Source: Clostridiales bacterium oral taxon 876 str. F0540 (lineage in GTDB: Bacteria > Bacillota > Clostridia > Clostridiales > Clostridiaceae). From it: DNA of 64,000 nt. Shown piece after piece: positions 18,024 through 26,189 of this stretch. The stretch lies in contig KE993482.1 in assembly GCA_000466585.1 (NCBI GenBank), forward strand, positions 51,426 through 115,425. Direction: 5' to 3'. The position numbers and the translations under genes were made by a program. Position 1 is the first letter of the stretch; each line of letters starts with the position of its first letter. The notes beneath the pieces were generated by a model, which was not told the DNA's origin, made no database searches, and was given only the letters and a program-made list of their open reading frames with translations.

Positions 18024-18139
18024 AACAACTACTTATTTTACTTAAATTAAGTTAAATAATGAAGTTTTCCTTGAATTTAGCTTTTTGTTATGTTAAACTA
18101 TTTATAGTTATTTATTACCGATAAATTTTTGACAAAGGA

Positions 18140-18170
18140 GTGGGCTGTAAAAGCCCGCTTTTTCTATTTT
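18140..18170 (+). terminator. Intrinsic terminator, first of a tandem pair
   Basis: GTGGGCT (18140-18146) pairs with AGCCCGC (18152-18158) with one G-U pair and a five-base loop, followed by a T-rich tract. It could end the dxr-rseP-ispG transcript. Confidence 0.8.
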
Positions 18171-18171
18171 T

Positions 18172-18199
18172 AAAACGCAACATCTGTTGCGTTTTATTA
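18172..18199 (+). terminator. Intrinsic terminator, second of a tandem pair
   Basis: AAAACGCAAC (18172-18181) pairs perfectly with GTTGCGTTTT (18186-18195) around a four-base loop. It lies 13 bases after the stem of the first terminator. Confidence 0.8.
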
Positions 18200-18309
18200 T
18201 AGATGATTTTAAATTTAAATCCATAATAGTAAACTTAAGTTAAAAATCATTATATGCGTAATATACTTTTATAGTTTTGTAAAACATATAAGTAAGGAGG
18301 GAGTATAAA

Positions 18310-18771
18310 ATGAATAATGACAATTTAATAAAAAAGCTTTATGAAATAATAGAACCAAATGTTATAGAAGAAGGATACGAACTTTATTATTTAGAATATG
18401 TAAAAGAAAGCGGTGAAAACTTTCTAAGGATATATATCGATAGTCCTTCTGGAATTGGACTAAATGACTGTGAGAAAGTAAGCAGACGTATTAGTGATAT
18501 GCTAGATAATGAAGACCCTATCTCAGAATCTTATTACCTTGAAGTATCATCTCCAGGTATAGACAGAATTTTATATAATGATACACATTTAGAAAAAAAT
18601 ATAGATAAGCTAGTTATTATAAAACTTAATAAATTGTATAATGGTAAAAAATTATATGAGGGGAATTTAATTTCATTTAATTCAAGTGAAATTACTATCA
18701 GTACAGATAACGTTGATACAAGTATTCCAAGACAACTTATAAAAGTCATTAATTTAAAAGGGGATTTTTAA
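18310..18771 (+). CDS. rimP: Ribosome maturation factor RimP
   Basis: Assists 30S subunit assembly. Two-domain protein of 153 residues: the N-terminal alpha/beta domain includes GYELYYLEYVKESGENFLRIYID and the conserved CEKVSRRISDMLD, and ends in SYYLEVSSPGIDR; a C-terminal SH3-like barrel follows. AGGAGGG stands in front of the ATG. It starts the large nusA-infB operon, its usual place. Confidence 0.96.
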   Translation: MNNDNLIKKLYEIIEPNVIEEGYELYYLEYVKESGENFLRIYIDSPSGIGLNDCEKVSRRISDMLDNEDPISESYYLEVSSPGIDRILYNDTHLEKNIDKLVIIKLNKLYNGKKLYEGNLISFNSSEITISTDNVDTSIPRQLIKVINLKGDF

Positions 18772-18784
18772 GGAGGTTACAAAA

Positions 18785-19846
18785 ATGAATGAAGAATTTA
18801 TAGAAGCACTAAAAGAAATAGTTAAGGAAAAAGGTATTAGTGAGGATTTACTTTTCACTACAATTGAAGACGCTTTAGTAGCCGCCTATAAAAAAAATTA
18901 CACTACTGGAAGTACTCAAAATGTCAAAGTAACCATGAACAGAGAAAATGGTGAAATTCATGTATACGCTCAAAAGAACGTAGTTTCTGATGTTGAGAAT
19001 GATGTGGAAGAAATTTCTTTAGAAGAAGCTAAAGAAATTAACCCAAGATATCAACTAGAAGATATTGTAGATATTGAAGTTACTCCTAAGAAATTCGGAA
19101 GAGTTGCTGCTCAAGCCGCTAAACAGGTAGTAATACAAAGAATTAAAGAGGCTGAAAGAAGTATTATTTACAACGAGTTTATAACAAAAGAGTATGATAT
19201 TATTACAGGTACTATAATTAGAAAAGATAAGGGTAATGTCTTTGTTGATTTAGGAAGAATAGAAGCTGTTCTTGGACCAAATGAACAAATGGCAGGAGAG
19301 ATATACAACTTTAATGATAAACTAAAATTATACATAGTAGAAGTAAAAAACACTACTAAAGGCGCTCAAGTAGTAGTATCCAGAACGCACCCTGGTCTTG
19401 TAAAGAGATTATTTGAACTTGAAGTTCCAGAAATATTTGATGGAGTTGTAGAGATTAAGAGTATAGCAAGGGAAGCAGGATCAAGAACAAAAATAGCTGT
19501 TCATTCAAATGATGAAAATGTGGATGCCATGGGTTCATGTGTTGGCCCTAAAGGAAGCAGAGTTCAAAATATAGTAAATGAACTGAAGAATGAAAAAATA
19601 GACATTATAAAATGGAGTAAGCTTCCAGAACAATATATATCCAATTCTTTAAGTCCAGCAAAAGTTTTAGATGTAACTTTAGATGAAGAAAACAAGTCTG
19701 CTAAAGTTATAGTTGATGATAATCAATTGTCATTAGCTATAGGAAAAGAAGGCCAAAATGTACGACTTGCAGCAAAGCTTACCGGTTGGAAAATAGATAT
19801 AAAGAGCAAATCTCAATCTGAAAGTTTAAACAACCAAAATGAGTAG
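18785..19846 (+). CDS. nusA: Transcription termination/antitermination factor NusA
   Basis: Binds RNA polymerase and modulates pausing, termination and antitermination. Order of domains: N-terminal polymerase-binding domain (MNEEFIEALKEIVKEKGIS), S1 domain from about residue 135 (ITGTIIRKDKGNVFVDLGRIEAVLG), then KH1 and KH2 with CVGPKGSRVQNIVNEL and LAIGKEGQNVRLAAKLTGW. The 353 residues are the Gram-positive length without the extra proteobacterial C-terminal repeats. It lies 13 bases after rimP with an AGGAGG site. Confidence 0.97.
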   Translation: MNEEFIEALKEIVKEKGISEDLLFTTIEDALVAAYKKNYTTGSTQNVKVTMNRENGEIHVYAQKNVVSDVENDVEEISLEEAKEINPRYQLEDIVDIEVTPKKFGRVAAQAAKQVVIQRIKEAERSIIYNEFITKEYDIITGTIIRKDKGNVFVDLGRIEAVLGPNEQMAGEIYNFNDKLKLYIVEVKNTTKGAQVVVSRTHPGLVKRLFELEVPEIFDGVVEIKSIAREAGSRTKIAVHSNDENVDAMGSCVGPKGSRVQNIVNELKNEKIDIIKWSKLPEQYISNSLSPAKVLDVTLDEENKSAKVIVDDNQLSLAIGKEGQNVRLAAKLTGWKIDIKSKSQSESLNNQNE

Positions 19847-19854
19847 GTGAAGTT

Positions 19855-20124
19855 ATGAAGCCAAAAAAAATACCACAAAGAATGTGCACTGGATGTATGG
19901 AGATGAAACCCAAAAAGGAATTAATACGAATAGTTAAGTCCTGTGAGGGGGATTTATCTGTTGATTTAACCGGAAAAAAGCCCGGGAGAGGCGCTTATAT
20001 CTGCAAGAATGAAGAATGCTTGGAAAAGGCTATAAAGACAAAGCGTCTAGAAAAAAATTTGGAAACAAAGTTTGATGACTCAATATATAGTAAACTGAAA
20101 GAAGAGATAATTGATGGAAAATAA
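19855..20124 (+). CDS. rnpM: YlxR family protein (RNase P modulator RnpM)
   Basis: Small nucleic-acid-binding protein of the nusA-infB operon. In Bacillus the YlxR/RnpM protein has been linked to modulation of RNase P RNA. The 89 residues contain RMCTGCMEMKPKKELIRIV and GRGAYICKNEECL, the family hallmarks, with four cysteines in two pairs. It is tightly packed: eight bases after nusA, and its end overlaps the next gene by 11 bases. Family is sure; the RNase P role is inferred from homologues. Confidence 0.93.
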   Translation: MKPKKIPQRMCTGCMEMKPKKELIRIVKSCEGDLSVDLTGKKPGRGAYICKNEECLEKAIKTKRLEKNLETKFDDSIYSKLKEEIIDGK

Positions 20125-20431
20125 ATTTCTTCAGTTTTTAGGCCTAACAAAGAAATCTGGTAATCTAATTGAAGGTTACAATAAGTGTGAAGATATATTA
20201 AAAAAAAATAAGATATTTCTTGTAATACTATCTTCAGATTGTTCAAAAAATACTGTTGAAAAATTTATAAGGTACTGTGACACTTATAAAGTTCCTTATA
20301 TTCAAGGTTATACTAAGAAGGAGTTAGCAGTACCTTTAGGAAGAACGGAAATTAATATATTAGGTATCACAAGCCAACAAATGAGTTCAAAGTTATTAAA
20401 GTTATGGAACGAGCAAAAAATTCGGGGGTGA
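20114..20431 (+). CDS. ylxQ: L7Ae/L30e-family ribosomal-like protein YlxQ
   Basis: Member of the L7Ae family that binds kink-turn RNA. The 105-residue protein has FLGLTKKSGNLIEGYNKCEDILKK at its start (here split as visible segments) and LVILSSDCSKNT, then VPYIQGYTKKELAVPLGR. An in-frame TTG at 20111 is also possible, but the ATG at 20114 is preferred. It overlaps the ylxR end by 11 bases, so the two are translationally linked, and infB follows four bases later. Confidence 0.92.
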   Translation: MENKFLQFLGLTKKSGNLIEGYNKCEDILKKNKIFLVILSSDCSKNTVEKFIRYCDTYKVPYIQGYTKKELAVPLGRTEINILGITSQQMSSKLLKLWNEQKIRG

Positions 20432-20435
20432 ATAT

Positions 20436-22529
20436 ATGTCAAAAATAAGAGTATATGAATTAGCAAAAGAATTAGATATATCAAGTAAGGATTTAATCAA
20501 TTTACTATCTGAGGAGTTTAATATAAATGTTAAAAACCATATGAGTGTAATAGAGGAAGAGGATAGTGAATTAATTAAAGAATTAATTCAAGAAAGCAAT
20601 AAATCACAAGAAAAGGCAGACGCGTCGCGTACTGAAGAGGAAAACATTATAGAAAAGTATGAAGAACTAGCTGAAGAAAAAATTAAAGTAAAGAAGAACA
20701 AGAAGAGAAATAAAAATGAATTTTCTTATTTAGAAAATTCAAAAGAAGATGATGATACAGAAAGTAAATCTGATAATTTAGTTATAGAAATAGGCGATAC
20801 TATTACCGTAAAAGAGTTGTCAGAAAAATTAAACAAACCTACTACTGAAGTCATCAGACAGTTGATATTTATGGGTGTAATGGCTGCAATAAATCAAGAA
20901 ATAGACTTTAATATAGCTGAAAAAGTTGCAGAGAAATTTGAAGTATTAGTTACTAAAAAAGAAGATCAACTTGTAAAGGTTGAAGAAGAGTTAGATGTAG
21001 AGGAAGATCTAGGAAGCGAAAAACGTCCTCCTATAGTAACTATAATGGGACACGTTGACCATGGTAAAACTTCTTTACTTGATGCAATAAAAAAATCTAA
21101 AGTAACAGAAACTGAAGCCGGCGGAATAACTCAACATATCGGGGCTTATACAGTAACAATAAACGATGAAAAAATCACGTTTCTTGACACCCCAGGACAC
21201 GAAGCTTTTACTGCTATGAGGGCTCGTGGTGCTCAAATTACAGATATAGTAGTTTTAGTAGTTGCAGCGGATGATGGAGTTATGCCTCAAACTATAGAAG
21301 CTATTAATCACTGTAAAGCTGCAAATGTTCCTATGATAGTTGCTATCAACAAAATGGATAGAGCAAGTGCTAATCCTGACAGAGTAAAACAAGAACTGAC
21401 TGAGTATGGGCTGGTTTCAGAAGACTGGGGCGGAGATACTGTTTGTGTTCCTGTTTCTGCTCATACTAAAGAAGGAATAGATAATCTTTTAGAAATGATT
21501 ATATTAACTTCTGAAATTCAAGAATTAAAAGGAAATCCTAACAGAAATGCAAAAGGTACTGTTGTTGAGGCAAAATTAGATAAGGGCAGAGGTCCTGTAG
21601 CTACTTTATTAGTTCAAAATGGTACGCTGCATGTTGGAGACTCAATACTTGTAGGAACTACCTATGGTCGTATAAGGGCAATGTTTGATGACAAAGGTAA
21701 AAAAATTAAGCATGCAGGTCCTTCTATACCTGTTGAAGTTTTAGGACTTTCAGAAGTACCTGCTGCTGGAGATAAATTTAATGTAACTAAAGATGAGAAA
21801 ACTGCAAGAGACATGGCTGAAAAGAGAAAAGAAAAGCTTAGAGCGGAACATATGCAATCAACAAACAAAGTTTCTCTTGAAGATTTATATAGTCAGATTC
21901 AAGAGGGAAAAGTTAAAGAATTAGGTATTATAGTAAAAGCAGATGTTCAAGGTTCTGTTGAGGCTGTAAAGCAGTCTTTTGAGAAGTTGTCTACTGATAA
22001 TGTTAAAGTTAGAATAATACATGGTGCGGTAGGTGCTATCACTGAGACTGACGTTATCCTTGCAACTGCATCGAATGCTATAATTATTGGTTTTAATGTA
22101 AGACCTGATACTAATGCAACAGCTCTTGCAGAAAAAGAAAAGGTTGATATAAAGACTTACAGAATTATATATGATGCAATTGAAGATATAAAATCAGCAA
22201 TGATAGGAATGCTTGAACCTGAGTATAAAGAAGTTGTATTAGGTAAAGCTGAAGTTAGAATGACCTACAAAATTTCTAATGTTGGAACAATAGCTGGGTG
22301 CTATGTATTAAATGGAAAGATTACGAGAAGCAGCAGTATAAGAGTCATAAGGGATGGTATAGTAATCTTCGAGTCCACTTTAGCTTCGTTAAAAAGATTT
22401 AAAGACGATGTAAAAGAAGCTGCTGCTGGATATGAATGTGGCCTTAGCATTGAAAAGTTTAATGATATAAAAGAAGGCGATATCATAGAAGCCTATACAA
22501 TGGAAGAAATTAAACCTAAACAATTATAA
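20436..22529 (+). CDS. infB: Translation initiation factor IF-2
   Basis: GTPase that positions initiator tRNA on the 30S subunit and promotes subunit joining. An N-terminal winged-helix module (RVYELAKELDISSKDLINLL) is followed by a short charged linker rich in E and K, a second IF2_N module near residues 125-180, the G domain with GHVDHGKTSLLDAI, DTPGHEAFTAMRARG and NKMDRA, and domains II-IV. At 697 residues it has a short linker compared with enteric IF-2, usual for Clostridia. GGGGGTG precedes the ATG. Confidence 0.98.
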   Translation: MSKIRVYELAKELDISSKDLINLLSEEFNINVKNHMSVIEEEDSELIKELIQESNKSQEKADASRTEEENIIEKYEELAEEKIKVKKNKKRNKNEFSYLENSKEDDDTESKSDNLVIEIGDTITVKELSEKLNKPTTEVIRQLIFMGVMAAINQEIDFNIAEKVAEKFEVLVTKKEDQLVKVEEELDVEEDLGSEKRPPIVTIMGHVDHGKTSLLDAIKKSKVTETEAGGITQHIGAYTVTINDEKITFLDTPGHEAFTAMRARGAQITDIVVLVVAADDGVMPQTIEAINHCKAANVPMIVAINKMDRASANPDRVKQELTEYGLVSEDWGGDTVCVPVSAHTKEGIDNLLEMIILTSEIQELKGNPNRNAKGTVVEAKLDKGRGPVATLLVQNGTLHVGDSILVGTTYGRIRAMFDDKGKKIKHAGPSIPVEVLGLSEVPAAGDKFNVTKDEKTARDMAEKRKEKLRAEHMQSTNKVSLEDLYSQIQEGKVKELGIIVKADVQGSVEAVKQSFEKLSTDNVKVRIIHGAVGAITETDVILATASNAIIIGFNVRPDTNATALAEKEKVDIKTYRIIYDAIEDIKSAMIGMLEPEYKEVVLGKAEVRMTYKISNVGTIAGCYVLNGKITRSSSIRVIRDGIVIFESTLASLKRFKDDVKEAAAGYECGLSIEKFNDIKEGDIIEAYTMEEIKPKQL

Positions 22530-22550
22530 TGCTTTAAAGGAGATGATTGT

Positions 22551-22913
22551 ATGGCTAAATACCGAAGTGGGCGTATTAATGAAGAGATAAAAAGAGAAGT
22601 CAGCGATATAATTCATAATGAAATTAGAGATCCAAGATTAACAGCTATGGTAAGTGTTACGAGAGTTGATGTAACAAAAGATCTTAGATACGCAAAGGTA
22701 TTTGTAAGCATATTTGGCAAGGATGAAGAAAAGAATAATACGCTTAGTGCGCTTAAAAGTTCTTCAGGATTTTTAAGGCGCGAAGTAGGTCATAGAGTCA
22801 ATCTGAGATATACTCCTGAAATATTGATAGAACTTGATAATACTATTGAACATGGAATGCATATTAATTCATTAATCGAGGGCTTAAAGGAGAACGCTAA
22901 GCATGATAAATAA
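22551..22913 (+). CDS. rbfA: Ribosome-binding factor A
   Basis: KH-like-fold protein that matures the 30S subunit near the 16S 5' end. The 120 residues contain RSGRINEEIKREVSDIIHNE, IRDPRLTAMVSVTRVDVTKDL and LRYTPEILIELDNTIEHG, all family-defining. AAAGGAG lies upstream. Its end overlaps the start of nrnA by 11 bases. Confidence 0.97.
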   Translation: MAKYRSGRINEEIKREVSDIIHNEIRDPRLTAMVSVTRVDVTKDLRYAKVFVSIFGKDEEKNNTLSALKSSSGFLRREVGHRVNLRYTPEILIELDNTIEHGMHINSLIEGLKENAKHDK

Positions 22914-23862
22914 TGTTACTGAAATGCTTATAAAGAGTACTTCTATAGGAATTACTTTTCATGTTTCTCCAGATGGAGACTCTTTGGGTAGTGCTTTAGC
23001 TCTCATGCTTTCACTAAAAAAGCTAGGAAAAGAGGCTTATATAGTTTCAGACGATAAGATTCCTGAAACATATAGCTTCTTACCTTGTTTACATTCTATT
23101 GTTGATGAATTTAATTTTAATCAAAACTTGTGCGACTGTATAATAGTATTAGATTGTGGAAACTATGAAAGGATATCTGCTAAAATAGACTCTAGAGAAA
23201 AAAAATACACGTTACTTAATATAGATCATCATATTTCTAATGATCTATATGGTGATATTAATTATGTAGATACTAAAGCCTCATCTGTAGGCGAGATAAT
23301 TTATGAAATTATTAAAATGCTTAATATTGAACTTGACGAAGAAATAGCAACATGCATATATACGTCAATAGTATCTGATACTGGTGCATTTAAGCATTCA
23401 AATACAACCAGTAAGACTCATATAATTGTAAGTGACTTATTAAGTTATGGTGTTAAATTTAATGATATACATAGATTAATTTTTGAAAACAAAAAATTTG
23501 AGCATGTTAAACTTATTGGAAAAGTTATTGATAGCGCTTATCTAACCTTTAATAATAAAGTTTGTATAATGAGACTTACAAAAAAAATGCTTGAGGATCT
23601 AAATATGGAACTAGCTGATACATCTGATATAGTAAATTTAGGCATGGGTATTGATATTGTTGAAGCAGTTGTTTTAATTAAAGAATCTGATGACTACACT
23701 AAAGTTAGTCTTAGGTCAAAGTCTTCGCTTGATGTAAGAAAAGTTGCAGAAAGTTTTGGCGGCGGGGGCCATGTGAGAGCTGCAGGCGCTACCTTAAAAA
23801 TGTGCCTCGAAGATGCTGAAAAAGCTATACTAAAAGTTGTTGAAAAAGAGTTGATATTATAA
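22903..23862 (+). CDS. nrnA: DHH-family oligoribonuclease/pAp phosphatase NrnA
   Basis: Degrades short RNA oligonucleotides and, in homologues, 3'-phosphoadenosine 5'-phosphate. DHH superfamily motifs in order: FHVSPDGDSLGSALAL, IVLDCGN, NIDHHISND with the DHH signature, VSDTGAFKHSNT, and the C-terminal DHHA1 motif SFGGGGHVRAAGA. Length 319 is normal. AAAGGAG is found inside the end of rbfA. The stop TAA shares its last base with the truB ATG, indicating coupled translation. Confidence 0.95.
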   Translation: MINNVTEMLIKSTSIGITFHVSPDGDSLGSALALMLSLKKLGKEAYIVSDDKIPETYSFLPCLHSIVDEFNFNQNLCDCIIVLDCGNYERISAKIDSREKKYTLLNIDHHISNDLYGDINYVDTKASSVGEIIYEIIKMLNIELDEEIATCIYTSIVSDTGAFKHSNTTSKTHIIVSDLLSYGVKFNDIHRLIFENKKFEHVKLIGKVIDSAYLTFNNKVCIMRLTKKMLEDLNMELADTSDIVNLGMGIDIVEAVVLIKESDDYTKVSLRSKSSLDVRKVAESFGGGGHVRAAGATLKMCLEDAEKAILKVVEKELIL

Positions 23863-24731
23863 TGGATGGAGTTTTAAATATTTATAAACCCTCTGGTATT
23901 AGTTCATTCGATGTAGTTAGGAAGATAATGAAGGTATGTAACACAAAAAAAGTAGGTCATACAGGTACTCTAGATCCATTAGCCTCTGGAGTATTACCCG
24001 TGTGTGTAGGTAAAGCAACTAAAATTGTTGACTATTTAATGAGTGAAACAAAGACATATATAGCACAATTAAGGTTAGGAATCACCACTGATACCTATGA
24101 TAGAGAAGGGAATATCATTTCCGAAAGCATAGTTGATGTTACTAGTCAAGAAATAGTTGACACTTTCAAAAAATTTGTAGGAGAGATTAGTCAGGAGCCG
24201 CCAATGTACTCAGCTCTGAAGGTTAATGGTAAAAGATTATATGAACTTGCAAGACAGGGTATAGTAATAGAAAGAAATAAAAGAAATATAAATATTTACA
24301 GCATAGATATCATAGACATTTCTTTACCTATTATTACTTTTAGTGTAGCATGTTCGAAGGGTACTTACATAAGAAGCCTATGTCATGACATAGGAAATGC
24401 TTTAGGTACAGGCGGAGTCATGTGGAGCTTAGAGCGTACTCAAACAGGTTTTTTTAAAAAAAAAGATTCCATTGATTTTGAATCATTAAATGAAAATATT
24501 ATTTTAAGCAATATGTTATCGATAGAAAGCGCGCTAAACATATTTGATAAAGTTTCATTTAATGCTAAATATGAAAACTTATTACTAAACGGTGTTAAAA
24601 TAGAAAATCCATATATAATTGGATTTGTACCTGAAGATGAAATTTTAAGAATTTATATAGATAATAATAGATTTATTGGCTTAGGTAGAAGAGACAAAGA
24701 AGGATTTAAAATAATTAAATTATTAGTTTAG
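23862..24731 (+). CDS. truB: tRNA pseudouridine(55) synthase TruB
   Basis: Makes pseudouridine at position 55 of the T loop in tRNA. The start MDGVLNIYKPSGISSFDVV, the KVGHTGTLDPLASGVLPV segment that carries the catalytic aspartate, and YSALKVNGKRLYELAR are diagnostic; a C-terminal PUA-like region follows. The 289 residues match Gram-positive TruB. It overlaps nrnA by one base and precedes ribF by 11 bases. Confidence 0.97.
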   Translation: MDGVLNIYKPSGISSFDVVRKIMKVCNTKKVGHTGTLDPLASGVLPVCVGKATKIVDYLMSETKTYIAQLRLGITTDTYDREGNIISESIVDVTSQEIVDTFKKFVGEISQEPPMYSALKVNGKRLYELARQGIVIERNKRNINIYSIDIIDISLPIITFSVACSKGTYIRSLCHDIGNALGTGGVMWSLERTQTGFFKKKDSIDFESLNENIILSNMLSIESALNIFDKVSFNAKYENLLLNGVKIENPYIIGFVPEDEILRIYIDNNRFIGLGRRDKEGFKIIKLLV

Positions 24732-24742
24732 GAGCAGTAATT

Positions 24743-25678
24743 ATGATAGTTTTACAAGATAATTTTGATAGTAAACTTAATTTTAAGACTTATATAGCGC
24801 TAGGAAGCTTTGATGGTTTGCATATTGGTCATATGAGCCTAATTAATAAAGCGCTAGAGCTATCTAAAAAAAATGAAATTAGGAGCATGGTATATACTTT
24901 CAATAATCATCCACTTAGTATTATAAATAAAGAAAAAGTTCCTAAATTATTAATAGATAACGAATCTAAGATTAATATATTTGATAAGATTGGTATTGAT
25001 ATTGTCAATTTAGTAGAATTTAATGTAGACTATATGAAAATTACACCGGAACATTTTGTTAAGAATATGCTGGAATATTATAATGCCGCTGGTATGATTG
25101 TTGGTTTTAATTATAGATTCGGATACAAGAATGCTGGTGATGTATCTTTTCTTAAAGAAATCAGTAAAAGGCTTGATTTTGAATTGTATGTTATGGATTC
25201 TGTTATGTATGATAATGAAGTTGTAAGCAGTTCAAGGATTAGAAATTTAATATCTTCTGGAAATATTGTTGAAGCAAATAAGATGCTGTTTCAGCCTTTT
25301 ATGCTTAAAGGAAAAGTGGTAAAAGGAAAGCAACTTGGCAGAAAATTAGGTTTTCCTACTGTAAATTTGCAATATAACGATGAATTTACTATTCCATTAA
25401 CAGGAGTTTACTATACAACAGTTGAATATAATGGATTATTTTATAAAGGTATTACTAGTGTAGGTTACAACCCTACTATAGAACCTATAAGTAATAGAAT
25501 TACAATAGAAACTTATATACTAAATTTTGACAAAGATATATATGATGAAGATATTAAAGTTTATTTTATTGAAAGAATGAGAAATGAAATAAAGTTTAAT
25601 AATTTAAGTGATCTTATTGGTCAGCTTGAAAAGGATAGACTTTTTGCTGAAAACCAAGTTTTACAAAAAATTGATTAA
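24743..25678 (+). CDS. ribF: Bifunctional riboflavin kinase/FAD synthetase RibF
   Basis: Converts riboflavin to FMN and then FAD. The N-terminal nucleotidyltransferase domain (about residues 10-165) includes ALGSFDGLHIGHMSLI and VGFNYRFGYKNAGD; SSSRIRNLISSG closes it. The C-terminal flavokinase domain has VVKGKQLGRKLGFPTVNL and GVYYTTV, with the catalytic glutamate region ITIETYILNFDKDIYDE. At 311 residues it is of normal size. It is the last gene of the nusA-infB run before the rpsO promoter. Confidence 0.96.
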   Translation: MIVLQDNFDSKLNFKTYIALGSFDGLHIGHMSLINKALELSKKNEIRSMVYTFNNHPLSIINKEKVPKLLIDNESKINIFDKIGIDIVNLVEFNVDYMKITPEHFVKNMLEYYNAAGMIVGFNYRFGYKNAGDVSFLKEISKRLDFELYVMDSVMYDNEVVSSSRIRNLISSGNIVEANKMLFQPFMLKGKVVKGKQLGRKLGFPTVNLQYNDEFTIPLTGVYYTTVEYNGLFYKGITSVGYNPTIEPISNRITIETYILNFDKDIYDEDIKVYFIERMRNEIKFNNLSDLIGQLEKDRLFAENQVLQKID

Positions 25679-25693
25679 AAAAATAAAAAGTAA

Positions 25694-25722
25694 TTTACAA
25701 TATGTTTTATATTTGTTATAAT
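25694..25722 (+). promoter_or_regulatory. Sigma-A-type promoter of rpsO
   Basis: TTTACA at 25694-25699 and TATAAT at 25717-25722, spaced 17 bp. It lies 16 bp after the ribF stop and begins a roughly 75-base leader. Confidence 0.75.
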
Positions 25723-25730
25723 TACTTGCG

Positions 25731-25795
25731 TGAACCATATGCTAAGAACAACGAATTGCCAACGTAATTCTTGGGATATAGGCGATAATTTTTGG
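25731..25795 (+). promoter_or_regulatory. Structured leader of rpsO, candidate S15 autoregulatory element
   Basis: CCATAT (25735-25740) can pair with ATATAGG (25776-25782, one bulge), and CTAAGAA (25742-25748) with TTCTTGG (25668+100 region, 25768-25774). An inner GAATT (25753-25757) can instead pair with AATTC (25766-25770), so the two folds exclude each other. This is what an S15-controlled leader would need; membership in a known class is not verified. Confidence 0.5.
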
Positions 25796-25805
25796 AGGTG
25801 TTACA

Positions 25806-26069
25806 ATGGAAAAGGCAAAAAAACAAGAGATAATGGAGCAATTTAAGAGACATGAAGGAGACACAGGTTCTCCGGAAGTTCAAATAGCTCTACTAACAGA
25901 AAGAATTAATCACTTAACAGATCACTTAAAAAGCCATAAAAAGGATCACCATTCAAGAAGAGGTCTTCTTATGATGGTTGGTAAAAGAAGAGGTCTTCTA
26001 AACTATTTAGCTAAAGAAGATATTCAAAGGTATCGTGATATTGTTGAAAAACTTGGATTAAGAAGATAA
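25806..26069 (+). CDS. rpsO: 30S ribosomal protein S15
   Basis: Primary binding protein of the 16S central domain. The 87-residue all-helical protein has MEQFKRHEGDTGSPEVQIALL, INHLTDHLKSHKKDHHSRRGL and LVGKRRGLLNYL-like segments typical of S15. GGAGGTG precedes the ATG. The gene has its own promoter and leader, and pnp follows, as in most bacteria. Confidence 0.98.
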   Translation: MEKAKKQEIMEQFKRHEGDTGSPEVQIALLTERINHLTDHLKSHKKDHHSRRGLLMMVGKRRGLLNYLAKEDIQRYRDIVEKLGLRR

Positions 26070-26072
26070 TCA

Positions 26073-26100
26073 AGAGCGGGTCAACACCGCTCTATTATTT
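26073..26100 (+). terminator. Hairpin after rpsO
   Basis: AGAGCGG (26073-26079) pairs with CCGCTCT (26087-26093) around a seven-base loop, with an ATTATTTT tail. A terminator or read-through attenuator in front of pnp. Confidence 0.7.
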
Positions 26101-26108
26101 TAAAATTA

Positions 26109-26136
26109 TTTACTACATCATAATAATTTTTATAAT
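26109..26136 (+). promoter_or_regulatory. Possible promoter of pnp
   Basis: TTTACT at 26109-26114 and TATAAT at 26131-26136, spaced 16 bp, 54 bp before the pnp start. Confidence 0.45.
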
Positions 26137-26189
26137 AAATAATTTTTAGTAGATAATACTATTAGTGTACATTGAAGGGAGGTAAATGT

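Larger units (their letters stand above)
18024..18309 (+). other. ispG-rimP intergenic region where polC is often found
   Basis: A 286-bp gap with no coding frame. It holds a possible promoter (TTGAAT 18071-18076, TAAACT 18094-18099, 17 bp apart) and two tandem terminators, and ends with AGGAGGG before rimP. I could find no recognisable fragment of polC on either strand. Confidence 0.6.
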
